The notes under the pieces were generated by a model. It saw only the letters and a list, made by a program, of their open reading frames with translations. It searched no databases and was not told the DNA's origin. A stretch of 64,000 nt of DNA from Carallia brachiata. Taxonomy: Eukaryota; Streptophyta; Magnoliopsida; Malpighiales; Rhizophoraceae. Within the stretch, counting starts at the first letter, position 1. Every line of letters begins with the position of its first letter. This document shows, piece after piece, positions 25,879-39,271 of this stretch. The DNA lies in contig JADCRB010000002.1 of assembly GCA_021464245.1 (NCBI GenBank), positions 1,155,058 to 1,219,057 on the forward strand. The letters are read 5' to 3'. The position numbers and the translations under genes were made by a program.

Positions 25879-28068
25879 TTAATGATTCAGGACATTAAGA
25901 CGTTCAGCAGTCCATGCTCCCAACCTGGACCAGCCATGCTTCCTACAAGCATCAAAAACTCTTTCCAACATGGAGGCAGTGGGATCAAATGGCATCCCGT
26001 TGACAAATTTCTCGAGCTCATTCTTCCATTTACATTGACAGAACAGTTCGATCATGCACTCATAGTGCTCCAAGCGAGGTATAATACAATATTTGTTGCT
26101 CATTGAACTAAAGAACTTTCTGCCAACTTTACATGACCCTCATGCAAACAGGCAAGTAAGACTCCATAAAAGGTGACATGGTCTGGCTTAACTCCTTCCT
26201 CCTCCATAAATCTAAATAACTTAAGTACCTCTTCACCCCTTCCATTGTGACAACATCCAAGAATTATGGAGTTCCAAAGAAATAAATCCCGTGAAGCTGC
26301 CTCTTTAAAGACCAAGACAGCATATAACATAAAGCGACATTTAGAGTACATATCAACTAAGGCTCCTCTGATCACAGTATCTATATCATACTCATTTCTG
26401 ATCATGAACCCGTGGATTTGTTTCCCTCGTTCAAGTGCACCCATATTTGCACAAGCAGCCAAAAGAGTTCCAAAAGTAAATTTACTTGGTTTTGTCTCCC
26501 ACAGCATCTCCCCAAAAGTTGTCATAGCTTGTTCACTCAGATGGTGACGAGCATAGCTGTTCAGCAAAGCATTCCAGGAAACAGAATCCCGTGATTGACT
26601 CATTTGGTAAAACCAAATTCTGGCACTTTTCAAGTTACCACATTTACCATACATATCAATAAGTGTATTGCCAACAAAAATATCAGAACTAAAACCATGT
26701 CGATAAATGAACCCATGAACCTGTTTCCCCATTTTAATATCTGAAATGCCAGCGCAAACATTCAGCATCAATCCAACGGTAACAGAATCAATGTCTTTGG
26801 TTGTCTGGTGCATGAAAAGAACAAACTCTAATGCTTCTTCCCATTGGAGCAAACGAATATATCCTGCCAACATTGCATTCCATGAGATGACATTTCGTTT
26901 CGGCATCTCATTGAAAAGTTCCCTTGCCTCTCTCATTCTCCCCGTCATTGCATAAGCTGACACAATTGAAGTCCAAGATATCAAATCTCTTGAGACAACT
27001 TGTTCAAAAACCATACGAGCACACTCGATTTTCCCACACTTAGTATACATATTGATGAGGGAACTTGAAACTACCGTATCAACCTCAAAATTGATTTTAG
27101 TTGCAAAGCATGAATTTGCATCCCCTCCTTGAGTGCAAACATGCCTGAACATGCAATAAGAGCGTTAGAAAATGTATAGTTAAGTGGCCTAATACTTGCA
27201 CGAAACATTTTGAAAAACAAGACCACTGCCTCCCTTAAATCACCCACCTCAAGATACCGTCTAACAATAACATTCCAGTAATCTCATTAGGACACTCGAT
27301 CTCATCAAACATTCTCCTCGTTTCCTCCATAGCCCAACACTTTCCATACACGTCAACAAGTGAACTCCCCAAAATCACATTCCCACAATACCCATGTTTC
27401 AAAATACGCCCATGAATTTGCCTGGACAGACAAAGCGCCAAAGCATCGCCACACGAACCCAAAACATTTGCAAATGCAATCTCATTGGCAGAAATCCCTT
27501 CACGATCCATATCCCTAAACAACCCAAAAGCTTCGTCTGCACGTCCACATTGTCCACACGCCCGAATCATGGCATTCCAAGAACCGCCATCTCTGTGAGA
27601 CATTTCATCAAACAGTTCCTTCGCATCCTCCAAACACCCACATTCCCCGTAAGCCTCAATAGCCCGATTCAGTAAAAAAGTTGGCGGCGCAGGATTGAAG
27701 GTAACCAAATGGGATTCGACTTTCCGCGCCTCGACGATTGCACGGGTCGAAGAACATAGCTGGAAGAGGCGGGCGTAGAGGTAATGAGGGGCGGGAAACG
27801 GAGAGGCGAACAGAACGGAAACGGCTCTTGCCAGGCCATCGGCTTTGAGGTGAGCGAAGACCCTGTTGGCTAAGTCATTGGCGCTTGCGTTCTCGGTCTG
27901 GTTCTTGATGGTCACATTGGACTTCGAGAGGATTCGACTGAGTATGGAGGCGCGCTCATCGGCGATCGCCCATTGCGACTTCGGAGCAAATGAATAACAA
28001 GAAGGCAAAAAAGTTTTAACGGGAAATTCAAAACGGGGATAATTAAATAAATTGACCGTTAAGTGCAA
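25879..28068 (-). pseudogene. Second PPR protein gene with three frameshifts
   Basis: Read across three apparent single-base deletions this encodes a PPR protein of about 730 aa. Segment 1 starts at ATG 28068 and carries repeats such as NAMIRACGQCGRADEAF and QIHGRILKHGY. Frame breaks lie at about 27278 (after PNEIT, before WNVIVRRYLEVGD), about 27101 (in IHAL, before TKINFEVDTVV) and 26117-26119 (VKLAE, before KFFSSMSNKYCI). Each is explained by one base missing from a run of identical bases, and no nonsense substitutions are seen in between. The end is at 25879 (AERLNVLNH). As read it would give only a 277-aa truncated product. It is in tandem with the PPR gene at 22483-24527 on the same strand. 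Likely a young pseudogene; uncorrected indel errors are the main alternative. Confidence 0.85.
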
Positions 28069-28490
28069 AATTTTGTTTTAATTATTTTTTTAAAATTTAA
28101 ATTCAACTGATTTATACCTATTTTTGAAATAATTTTAATAAATAATTATATTTTAAATAACATTAAATTAAATATACAGTTCCTTTAATAATTTTTAATA
28201 TTTTTTTTAAATTTAATTATATAATAAAAGATGTCATTTTAATTCTATTCAAAAAAAACTTTACTAAATATTTTTCTTTCGAAATAATATTTTAAACGAT
28301 GGGCAAAAACAAAAGTATGTGTATATATTTTGGAAAAATAAAAATAAAAACAAAGAAGAGGAATAGAGTTGAAAGTTGGAAAATACTTCTTAAAAGTAAA
28401 TGCGTGAGCTTTTTGGAAGGATTTATGCGTGGCAGTCTGCTAGATATGCATATTTTGGCAGGCCACGCCATCAAACGCTATGTTTGTTAG

Positions 28491-28736
28491 GAGGAAAAAT
28501 ATAAGTGGACGGGATTTAGTGTACGGAGAATAGACGTGAGAATTTTTTTGTGCAACTAGATAATTTTTTTATGCAACGAAAAACTGAATTATTGTAACAA
28601 ATTTTGAAATATTTTTTCATATATTTTTTTATTGTAAAAATTAAACGTCTGGTTGCACAAATAAGCCACTTGGTTGCACAAAAAAGATTTTCGATCTATT
28701 TTCCGTCCACTTAATCCCGTCCATCTAACGGGACTC
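28491..28736. mobile_element. MITE with 7-bp target duplication
   Basis: Both flanks carry TTGTTAG (28484-28490 and 28737-28743). The element starts GAG and ends CTC; the phrase GGACGGGATT appears near the left end and, reverse-complemented, near the right end, followed on both sides by related GGA(A)AATAGA words. The middle has inverted copies of a TGCAAC word. Length is 246 bp with no coding capacity. The target-site length suggests a hAT-like origin, though 7 rather than 8 bp is matched exactly. Confidence 0.75.
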
Positions 28737-31700
28737 TTGTTAGTATCCTAAACTCAAAAAGTTTCAACTTAGACGTATTTTAAATGTTAGATTTACATTT
28801 GAATATAATAACAACCGTCGAATGCACGTTTATAATTTTAATCATAAACCGTACGAATAGGCCAGAAAATGGGCTATACGAATTCTTCCGCGGTAGTGAA
28901 TTTTGTTTTTTCTTTTTTTTTTTTGTTATAGAAAAAGTTTATAACTTAAAAAAATAAGTGCAAAGTTATCAAAATTTAAAAAATGTGAACTTTACTTTTA
29001 AGTGTAAGAAATTTTTTTATCAAAGTATTTAGTGATACATGTAATAGACATATAATGATATAAATTATTAAATTATAAATAATTATTAAATTTAAAATAA
29101 TATTAATTTATTTATTAAATATTATTAAATAAATTTATCATTGTATTTTTATAATTATTAAGTTTTGAAAACACAAAGCTATGGCCCACCTAGACCAAAA
29201 CACACATCATCATTCACCACTCAATTGATCAAGGGTCACTATTGAAAGGCTCCTACGAGTCCATCCCATCCACTGCCAGCCCATCAAAAAGTAACCACAC
29301 GAGATGTATCATTTGTTCGGAGTCTTCGTCAATACAAAAGTTAAAGGCCGATGTACTGGGCCAACTTGCGTTTTCTTAAACTAAAATTTATTAGCTTTTT
29401 GTCTTTGTGTTAATGGGGTTGTAGGCCACAATGTTCCTATTTTATGTCGCTTCAAGCACCAAACACGGATTTAGATGTCCGCCACCCCGCATAACCCGAA
29501 AACTGTAGGCGCGCAAGCGCGATTATAATAGGAAGAGCGCAATTATACATGTGACGTTGCTTCCAATTAATACAATAGTGTTACTTGGTAGCACGTCCCA
29601 TGTTTCTTTTTTTTATTATTATTATACATCATGTAAAAGAAAAGTTAAATGAAAATATTAATTTTTAATAAAACCATACCCTCTCGATATCATATAAGAA
29701 CAAACTAATGTCTGAGAGTCGCCTCTCCATATTAACTCCCTCTAATCCATCTTGACATATAAGATATAGCATATTACGTTGAATTGACAAGCAATAGATG
29801 TGACACATTTTTAATCTTTAAATATATTATCACGATTAATAATGACAATTGTCCGATGTACATCTAACAATAATTATAATATTATAATGTGAATTAGTCT
29901 CCGATAATTCTCAAATTTGCAGTATTCACATAATGAAGATATAATCTAAATGCATATAAAAGTGGTTATTGACGGGTGACATCCAACCATATATATGCTT
30001 TAGCACAATATCTGATTAATTTTAAGACGATCTATAATGTAACCATAACACTAACATAGACAACTTGTTCAACTGGTTTATGATTGATTATTAGCAATGA
30101 ATGACAATAATATCAACGATTCTATTGAAAATTTGTTTTTTTTGCTAATTAAAATATGTATCAATAGCTTGCATATTTTACATAAGCTCTGCCTTTGAGT
30201 AAAAAAACACATCACATTAGTTGACATTATAAAAGAATATATTATGATTTCAAGTATTATGGTTACGACAGTTCCGTTCCCTATTGCTGACTACCAGTGC
30301 TTCTAGAGAGCTGCCCAGGAGGAATGCTTTGTGTTTATTCTGTCTTAACCTAGTTGCAATATAACAATAACTTCGATAATAAAATCGTGTCAGCGATGAT
30401 GCGTAAATTTATATGCTATATACTAAAATACCGCATACGTTATTTTACTTTCCTATCAAGAAATTTTTTTTTTTTTTTATTTTTCAGGTATTATTGGACT
30501 TGTTCAAATTCAAAGCCAGAGGGGAATCTCCTTGCCGTCGTAGATAACGAATTTATGATGTTATCACTTGAAAATTTGGTACACTGCTTTTCTTATTATT
30601 TTCTTGTATTCTACCAATCATCATTGCTTTTGTTTTCATTCACATCAGTTGCTCGTTCTTTGGAATAAGAAATGCCAACACACCCCGACATGCAATCCAT
30701 TTCTTGATTATAATAGGGAAAAGGTTCTCTCCATATGGGGTGTGCGGACAAAATTGTCCGGACATTCCATAAAAATGTAATTAGATTAATTTTTAGTAGA
30801 ATTGGATTAATTTTTTTAAGAAAAAAAATTTATTTTAGCATTGAAAAGAATTTTATTTTAATATATATTGTGTGAGATTTATATTTTAAATTTTATAATA
30901 ACACTCGTTTAATTTTATATTTTAACTTTATAATTTTTTTTAAAAAAAAAATTTGTAAAAAAATTAGATGCAGTTATATTTTAAATACAAGTAATTATAT
31001 TTTAGAGGTAATATCAAGACAATTTCCAGATCCTTATCTTCGCCCATTATAATAATGTATCAGTTAATCAAATAAGTGCTTTTGATGCCAACAATTAAGA
31101 ATTCAAACCCCGCACTGTTTGTTTTTGCCTCAAACATGAGGGAAAATGGAACAAGAAAAACAGAAGAGGGAGGGAGATACATAAATTATTGATGAATGGA
31201 AGCAGAAATGGTTGGGCTAATTGATGTGAGTTTTTTCGGTCCAAGTATTATGTCGCTACTTTAATTCATGAACTTTGAACGGGATCGTCACTAGGGACGT
31301 GTGATTTAGCAATAAAGTTAAGATTTTTAGTTTCAACTTTCAACAACAAAAGGCTCTCAAAAAAAAAAAAAAAATCAACAACAAAAGTTTAAATTTCAAT
31401 AATTGCTAATTAAACAACAAAAACTTCAAATGAAATGCACTAAAAGATACCAGTCGAGGTGAAAGACTAAAAGCTGCTCAAAAAAAAAGGGGAGAGACTA
31501 AAATGGTATGCTGGATGTTTCCGTTTAATTGATCTTCTCACTCTGTCATTCTTCTTAAACTGAATTGGATGTCCTCAACCAAAATAAGTAGGTGATTTAG
31601 TTATAGTGCAAATTTCGAATTCTAAATGCCAAAATCAATATAATTGGTTATAAAAGAGCCTCAATCAATTTTATTAATATTCACATAATAAAATTTTTTT

Positions 31701-33962
31701 ATAAAAAAAGTAATAATCAAATGATCTCTGATTAAGAGTTTCGACTGTGTACAAGACACAAATTGTTTTAGCAACCCCAAAAAAAAGGCACTAACGCTCG
31801 TGAACTGAAAAGAAGTATACGATTTTTCATTTAATTAAATCGGAAGATAGAGAGTTAACTGAAAAAAAAATCTAAATTTCGAAGCTCACGACGTTACCCA
31901 AACTTTATTGCAAAATATAGGTTCGAAAACAGTCAAATCAGCGGCCGTCCTTTTAGTTATTATGGCGGGAAACTTGAGCAATGATCAGCGACGGAATTTT
32001 ATGCTGTACTTAATTACACATCGTTGAATGCATGGCGGATTTTTAATTTAATTTTTTTTAATGAGTATAATTTGTTTGCAAGTTTATAACACACATAAAT
32101 GAGATTTATTTAAAATAAAAATAATAAAATAAGTTCATATATTTTAAAATTATATATGAATGAGTTATAGTTATAAAAGGAAAAAAGAGTAAAAATATCA
32201 AATGATAGTTCGGTGTTCAATGCAAATTTAGAAGGCACTAACTTTTTTAAAACCCATTTGGGCCACCTGCATTTTCTGATAAAGAATAAAGACACTCTAG
32301 CAATACATATCACATATTGTGTGGAAGAACTCGGTCATTTTCCCATAGTTAAACAAATTATCTCTTCCTGTTTGATGAATTAAAAAAAATGGTGAAGAAT
32401 GAAGAAGAAATTTTATTATGTAAGAATTAGACAAATAACTAAATATCTCAATAATAAAAAATTCTAATTATATAAAATATTATCATCAGTACCAAACAAT
32501 GAGGAGCCCACTAAGGAGGACATGTGATCAGGTCGAAGGTAACCAGCGGGATGCTAAGGTCCGATGGGTGCTTATACAAGAACACATGGTTGAAGGACAG
32601 AATTGGACTCTAACGTCAACAATCTCATGGCGAGTCAGTTAGAAACTTAGAATCTAAAGAGTTCGTAATAGTATAGCAAGTTCAGGAACTTTACAATTTT
32701 TTGAGTGTGGACTTGGCGTATTTATGCGTTGTTTCGAATACTGCAATGAGATCTTAAACATAGGTGAAAGTTTAGAAGTCTCTCGACAAGAGGTTCTTCA
32801 GCCTACTAATACGGATTTAAAGAGTTCCTTGGCTTTTTTGGACTTAAAATCTTTTCGTGAGCCCAGCAAGAAAAATCTTTAGATTCGATATAAGAATATG
32901 AGTCTTTAGATCAACTTTAGACTTTTCTTATCACAAAATAAATAAATTTTTATATATTTTAAAAAATTCTTCTTTTCATCAAATTGTTGTTGTCACTTGA
33001 AGAAATTACACTTAATATAATTCTTGTTAGCTAGATTGCATCAGTTAAATGGCGGCAAGAGGTACACAATCTAGAGAGGATCAAACACAACGGAACAAAT
33101 AAAAAGTAGGTCAAATCAACATTTTTCTACCGCTAGATTTTTGGAGTTTTTTTTATAAAGGGAAACAAGTTTTTTTTTTTTTTTTCTTTGGCAAAAGGTG
33201 GAATCAACGTTTAATGTTAAAGATACAGGAAAAGTGGACGGCAAAAAGTAGAAAACGCAAAAGAAAAATCTGCGAGAGAGATAGAGATAAAAAGAGAGAG
33301 AGAATAAGAATTCCACGAAAAGTTGCCAAAGGGGTCGACACCTAGAAGGAACATTATCATAGCAAAGCGGAGCGCACATAGACTTTCCAATTTCCACCCT
33401 TTATAAATAAATAATTCATAAATTCAATAAGATGAATACATGAGAGGGGGGCGATGAAAAACAAACGCATCTTACCAATACGTAAATAGTAATATGAAAA
33501 TGAAAAAAAAGCAGTATACTAATTTTTTTGTATTTAATTTTATTAATTATTTATAGAATTAACTATCAAGTGAGATATGATACTCTAGTTAATTCTTTTG
33601 AACAACCAAGTTATAATTACAATCTTATTTTTTATATTACACTATCTCACTCTTTATATCTTCAAGAGAAATACAAGTAAGATTTTTTTTAGATATTAAA
33701 TAATTAATTTTAAAAAATTATTAAATATTTTAATATATAATATTTAAAATATAATTATGTAATAAAACTCTTAACGAAAGATCGTCGTTATTATTAATTT
33801 TGACAAACTAACAAGATCATGATCGAGGAAAACGATTTCCCTTTAATTAATTACAGCATAATTAAAGTCAACAAGAGACAGGAATAAACGGCAGATGCTG
33901 GCATTTTCTCTCCCACATAAAAAGAAGACAAAAGCCAAAGCTCATAAAAAGACCAAAAAAAA

Positions 33963-34207
33963 AGAGAGAGAGAGAGAGGGAGAGAGAGAGAGAGAAAATG
34001 GGAGGAGAGTGGTCCCTACAACGCACACGTACATCTAGAACAGCTTGACTTTCACGAGCCTTGGCGGCCCCAGCCTGACGTCTGGGCTCCGGCATTTAAA
34101 ACTTTGTTGCCAAGAAAATGACACCAAAGGTGAAGCTGAAGCCTGTCGTCGGTGTCGTTACATTACACCAGACCAGACTTCCAGACCAAACTCTCTCTCT
34201 CTCTCTC
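33963..34207 (+). repeat. GA and CT microsatellites upstream of the 34.3-kb gene
   Basis: A GA-rich run at 33963-33996 and a CT run at 34190-34207 lie 100-350 bases before the start codon at 34312. CT-rich tracts are common in plant 5' leaders; the downstream one probably lies in the leader or core promoter. Confidence 0.75.
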
Positions 34208-34311
34208 ACCTTTTCAAAATCCAAACTTCAAATTTTCATTGCCATTTTCCATTCCAAATCCAAATCCCAATTCCCACCTGAAAATAATAATTTTTTTTAA
34301 AAAAAAACAAG

Positions 34312-35707
34312 ATGGTAGATCCGGGTACTAAATCGGCAGAGACCCACGTTCACTTCTCGGATCTTGCCGGGAGAATTAACAGTTACAGTTATGAGAGCAG
34401 AAATTATGGCGTCCGGACACAAAAAACAGCGCAGAATTATGCCAAGTTTCGGGGCTGGAATGGCCCTGAGGCATATTATGATGGAGCCGTGACAACGGCG
34501 GCGGTTGCGGCGGTGGAGGATGAGCAGGATTCTGGGGCTTCAACGCCGCCGTTGTGGAGGAGTACTAGCCCGCCAAGAAGCCCCCAACATCGGCAAAACC
34601 ACTACCGAAGCTTGTCTCCGACGTCGAAAGCGCAGGCGATTGCCAGGGGGCAAAGGGAGCTCATGGAAATGGTGAGCAGGATGCCTGAGGGTTGCTACGA
34701 GCTCTCTTTGAGAGATATCGTGGAAGTGGAATGGCCCATCGTTGAGGCTAAACAAGAAAATTCAAGTGAAGGCAAGCGTTTAAATGCTGAAGAGGTGCAC
34801 AGAAGAGAGATCGACAGGAGGAGAAAAAGCTACAGAAAAGCTGAAATCGATCGAACTGGGAGCATGAACAATGGTGGGTTTCTTCTAAAAATGATGTTTC
34901 CTGTTTCTTTTTGGAGTTCAAGAAACAAGAAAAAGAAAAATTCAGCCAGGAATGACCCCGCAAGAGACGGGAGGGTTTCTCCGAGGCCTCTGCTCTCCGA
35001 TGGGCCTGGAAAGGGCTTGGAAGATGAAGAGTGGTGGAAGAACAGATTCTCCGTGTCGGCGGAAAGTGAGAGCGTTGGATTTAGTAGTAATAACAGTGGA
35101 AGCTCAAAGAGCAGTCGCAGTGGCAGCAGCAGCAGCAGGAATAGCAGCAGGTATTGCTGTTACAATTCAATATCTTCAGTGAATTTTACGTTTTTTGTTT
35201 TTCAAATATTTTGTCTAATGGCTCTAATATTGTCCAATTTTGATTGAATTCTCCAAATTCTGTAATTGTTAAGTTCTGATGCTTGAATCGATCACTTACA
35301 AATCAAAAGGTTCCGGAAACAAGCGTACAATTGGGAACTTTTTAGTGAAAGCAGGGGACTCTTGCTAGCTGTAGAGCCTTTTTTTAAAACAAGGCAACTT
35401 TTACTTGAATTTTAAAATTAGGCACTTCAAATTTTAATTGTAGATTCATTTTCAGCAATGACATAATATTCGTGTTAACTATTGAAAATTAGTTGTCTTC
35501 ACTGGCTACTTCGGCCACATCCCCAATAACCCAATTCAGAACATACATATGGATGCTTTCATGAAAGTATCTTGGGCCATATAAAGTAGGATTGCCCATT
35601 ATTTACCGCTGTAACATCTGTTTTTTTCCTGATTATAATGCAGGCATAAAAGTGGTGGTTGCTTCTTTTTCATGTTCAACAAAAAGGGAAAGAGAGTAGT
35701 GGACTAA
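34312..35707 (+). CDS. Plant-specific protein of unknown function (300 aa)
   Basis: Two exons, 34312-35150 and 35644-35707, joined AG|G at a canonical GT-AG intron; 903 nt, 300 aa. The start is the first ATG (MVDPGTKSAETHVHFSDLAG). Visible features: an Ala/Val stretch near 60-70; a Ser/Pro-rich segment (STSPPRSPQHRQ) near 85-95; a conserved-looking core LMEMVSRMPEGCYELSLRD near 115-135 that I recall from small families of uncharacterised plant proteins; a Lys/Arg-rich region around 165-210; a long Ser-rich tract at about 255-280; and a C-terminal end CFFFMFNKKGKRVVD encoded by exon 2. No enzyme domain, signal peptide or clear membrane helix was seen. The basic stretches and Ser-rich tail suggest a regulated nuclear or membrane-associated protein, but that is a guess. 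The gene looks intact. Confidence 0.88.
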
Positions 35708-38658
35708 GTGACTGATCCGTGCCTAATGAGCTGGGACTGATGCTTTTACACATCTCGTCCCACTGTCCCTTTTCCAATATTAATGTTCATGTATAGCAGC
35801 ATTATGTATAAGAGATAAAATCGCAGGTGGGGTTTGCATTTGCAGTGGGAAAATGTTACATCGCTACTGATGCAGTGATGCTTGAGGATTAATGTCCCAC
35901 GATTGTTCGTTCTCTTTCTTCTCTTTCTTTTAGCTATGCAAAGTGTTGATAGGTGTATTTAGAGGTCCAGTATGCCTTGAGAAGAGGAAGGACTATAGCA
36001 TCACTGTTGGCCTCGTGGATGTTTCTCGAGAAGAGCAGAATTCTAAAATTTCAGAGACAAAAAATTCAACCATTCGTCTGGGAGTAGGATCTATTTCTCA
36101 CAACAGCCGGAAAGGCAACTAGATTTCATCTCCCCATTTGATACGAAACCGGACTGGACCTAGGCTTAATGAATTGGAGACATTCAATTTACATTTTTTT
36201 TTTTGGTCAACTAATTTCAACCGAGACTCGTGCTTAAGCTTCTAAGAAATCTGAAGTGCAATTGAATTAAAGTTCATGGAAATTTTCGGTTTACTCGTGT
36301 TCATAGAACGAGTCTAAGTTGTACATTTTTCTTTTCGTACGCCTGTATGGTGAATTCACACCCTTTTTTTTTTTTGGTCTTTAATAATGCCGATGGCCCT
36401 CTATCTGAACCTATAAAAAGTGGTGCCATCGTAGCATGTGTATAGAACTTGGGCACTATCAAGTTATTTATTTATTTATTTATTTTTATTTAACCTTTTT
36501 TTCAGTTGGAATGGCAGTCTTAGATTAGAGGGAAAGCAACATGAACTGATTATAAAGCATCGCGGAGCGTTGAAGGAAATAACTTGCCGTAGCAGATAAC
36601 TTGAAAAAAGTGAAGTTGGAAAATAAGGAAAAATACAGAACAATAAAAATAAGCTTTTTCTGCTGGAGCATAACCATGCGAGCTGTCAGAACCCATAAGA
36701 GGACGAAATATAATTTCAAGACCGGAAAGAAATTCTTGTGTTGTAATTGGTTGCGTCGAACTTTTCTAAACACCGCAGACTCTGGGGGTCAGAAGGAAAT
36801 TAAAATTAATTTTCGTTCCTGCTTTATTTAAGAGTTTTCTTTTTGAATCAATGAAAAAAAATTATTGATAAATATATTAGTTATTATATTTATAAATTGA
36901 AGTCAATACTTATATATTTTGAGTAAAAAATAAAAAACTATCAAGTCTAAAATACACTTATTAGATAAATAAATGAAATAGAATGTTATGTGTATGTATT
37001 CAATAACATTTCATACATCAATAATGCATCAAATTTGTGTATCTAAAACACGTAATAGAGTTCATCATTGAAATAAGATCCCATAACACAATTAATTTTG
37101 TTTAGTTTATTTCCTTACAAAAGCGGGTTGACTCTCATCTTCAGGTGTAATGGCTGGTGACGTACTTACGGGCGTATCACTATATCGAATTTCTCGTCAA
37201 CACGTAACTTTTACTGGTAAATATTGCAGACTCTTCAAATACCAATAGTTTCAACTTTCAATTGTTAAATAAATAAATAAATAAATAAAAATATCCTTCA
37301 ACTTTCAAGCCTATGGACCCAAAGACCTCGGCTCATTTCATAGTTCAAACAATAATAAAGACCGAATTGAAAACTTAAATAAAGGCCTTAAAAGGTGGTA
37401 GCTTCGAAGATGATTCAGTGTGCCTCTCTTTATATTGACATGGATTTAAGTCATTTTGTTGTCACCCACCTTTAAATAAGTAAAATTTTATGTCGAGACT
37501 ATACTATTAAGTTCTAAATTTGTTAACAATAACACTGTAACTAGATGTAAAGGAGGACCTATTGATCTGTCAACACTTAGGTAATAAATTCGTTGATGAA
37601 TATTGAACTGGTGAGTTTGCTCTTTAAAGAGAGTTAATGAGGTACGGCAATAGTTATTGATAGTTTTTTCTTTTCTTGTTCTCACTTACATCTATGCTTA
37701 TCATTCCTAGTAGCACATTTTAATTAGTATTTTCATTTAGTATTTAATAAACTCTTTTAAGACTATCAGTTACACATTTACATTTGCTAGACGCTCTAAC
37801 ACTAAAGTTGGATTTATATTATCATGTTATATGGCATGATTCTCGTGTCAAAAAATAGAAATTGTTTTTATCTAGCGTTCCTTATTTATCTCTTGGCATT
37901 AGTGGTCAAAGCCCATCGACCAAAGAAATGAAATGCCTGTATTATGATTATTCAAATGATGTCCATCTTTGACGGGCTGAGTTGAATGTCAATGATAAGA
38001 ATTCTCTAACCAAAATGCCATTCTTGCGTGGTAGGCCAAAACTCTCTTTTCATTGGCCAACTAGTTATACTGGCAGACGAAGTCATCTCCATCAATGACT
38101 TATAGTTCAGTTGTTTTTAAAACTGAAATCTCATGTTCAAGTTCAATTAACTTAAAAAAAAAAAATTGAAGTAATCTTCCAGCAGTATATGGAAAATAGC
38201 ACTATGTTCAATTTGGGCTTTACCAATTTGTAATAACCAATAGGACAACCCACACAACCAACAAGACGGCAAGGTAGTTACAGCCCAGCGGAAGCCCAAA
38301 AGAAAAATGAAGCACTACGCCAGACCAGCTTAATTAGATTCATTAGAACAAGTCCCTCGTGGATATCCCACTGATTAGAATTTAAAATTTCTATTATAAA
38401 AGTCTTGAGTTCAAATTTTGGGAAGGGAGAAGTGAGATTTATAGAGGGAAAAACTACCTTCATTATGTATCTTACGGTCCAATGAGCCTCCTAATGAAAA
38501 AAAAAAAATTCGTTAGAACAACATTAGTGAGACAACAAAACCTTTATTATTATTATTTTTAATTTGATAGGTTTGACAAGGGAACAATTATTAGGTGAAT
38601 GTAATTGTTTTTTCAATGTTACGGACATGGCATCATGGGACGGGGGCGAGACGGGTGA
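35708..38658. other. Intergenic region
   Basis: Bases 35708 to about 36100 are probably the 3' UTR and downstream flank of the 300-aa gene. Tetranucleotide runs occur at 36463-36489 (TTTA) and 37264-37289 (AAAT). No further gene, RNA gene or clear element was recognised. Confidence 0.5.
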
Positions 38659-39271
38659 TCATTTTCCAATGTGTCGAACCCAATTGTTGTGCAGGAATGA
38701 CTTGCCATCAATTATATGGTGTTGATTAGCTTCCAAGCATTCTTGATACGTGATGCTGAGATACGCTGGAGGATAATGGCCATTGACGAACTGTGGTGCA
38801 GGGCATACAAGTGCGTCCACTGAGGGTCCTAAGAACATTATATGGTGTTGATTAGCTTCCACAAAAATCCCGCCCAATTATATGCTCAAAATGACAGTGA
38901 TTTAAAAGTGTACGTACCTCAAGATGATCAGCAACACTAACAAAGATAAAATTGGGCTGGATATTGGCATTAAGCCACTTCCCCTTATGCTGGACGTGTA
39001 CACCACCGTTCACATTTTGTACAAGAAGGATTACGAGACTGTGGTCACAGTGGGGAAATTGACCGATTTAACTTTCGGAAAGTTGATGTTGTGGGTAGTC
39101 GTTAGCGGTAAAAAGATCGTAGCCTGTGTCGAGCTTCATTGTCTGCTCAATGGTAGTTCTCTTCAAGTCCAAGTGTTTTCTCAATCCCTCTAAGCAATTC
39201 CAATCCCACACCTCGCAATATATTCTATTAAAATCTCCCCGACGAAAATCCAGATTATAATACAAGAGCAA
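38659..39271 (-). pseudogene. 2-oxoglutarate/Fe(II)-dependent dioxygenase remnant
   Basis: The minus strand carries the middle and end of a DMR6/flavanone-hydroxylase-like dioxygenase. 39271-38918 encodes LRKHLDLKR, then DYPQHQLSES, an in-frame TAA near 39068, then IGQFPHCDHSLVILLVQN and GKWLNANIQPN up to VADHLE, where a GT donor lies at 38917. 38830-38659 encodes the end: GPSVDALVCPAPQFV, PPAYLSITYQECLEANQHH, DGKSF. The HxD half of the iron site (HCD) is present, but the part of the family that carries the second iron-binding His and the 2-oxoglutarate-binding Arg is missing between these blocks, and no first exon is seen. It cannot encode a working enzyme. Confidence 0.8.
38711..38861. repeat. 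Exact 25-bp direct repeat inside the dioxygenase remnant
   Basis: The same 25 bases (starting ATTATATGGTGTTG) occur at 38711-38735 and 38837-38861. In the protein sense both encode EANQHHI. The outer copy lies where the catalytic C-terminal segment should begin, so a local duplication seems to have accompanied loss of that segment. Confidence 0.9.

Larger units (their letters stand above)
28069..34311. other. Gene-poor intergenic region
   Basis: About 6.2 kb without a recognisable gene. It holds the MITE at 28491-28736, several AT-rich tracts, a GA microsatellite (33963-33996) and a CT microsatellite (34190-34207) just before the next gene. Short open frames here (for example near 30354, 32110 and 33116) are low-complexity. 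From about 34090 onward the sequence is the probable promoter and 5' leader of the gene starting at 34312. Confidence 0.55.

Noticed and set aside
34748..34963. Antisense frames across the 34.3-kb gene
   Set aside because: Shadows of the coding strand; the plus-strand frame splices cleanly to a second exon.
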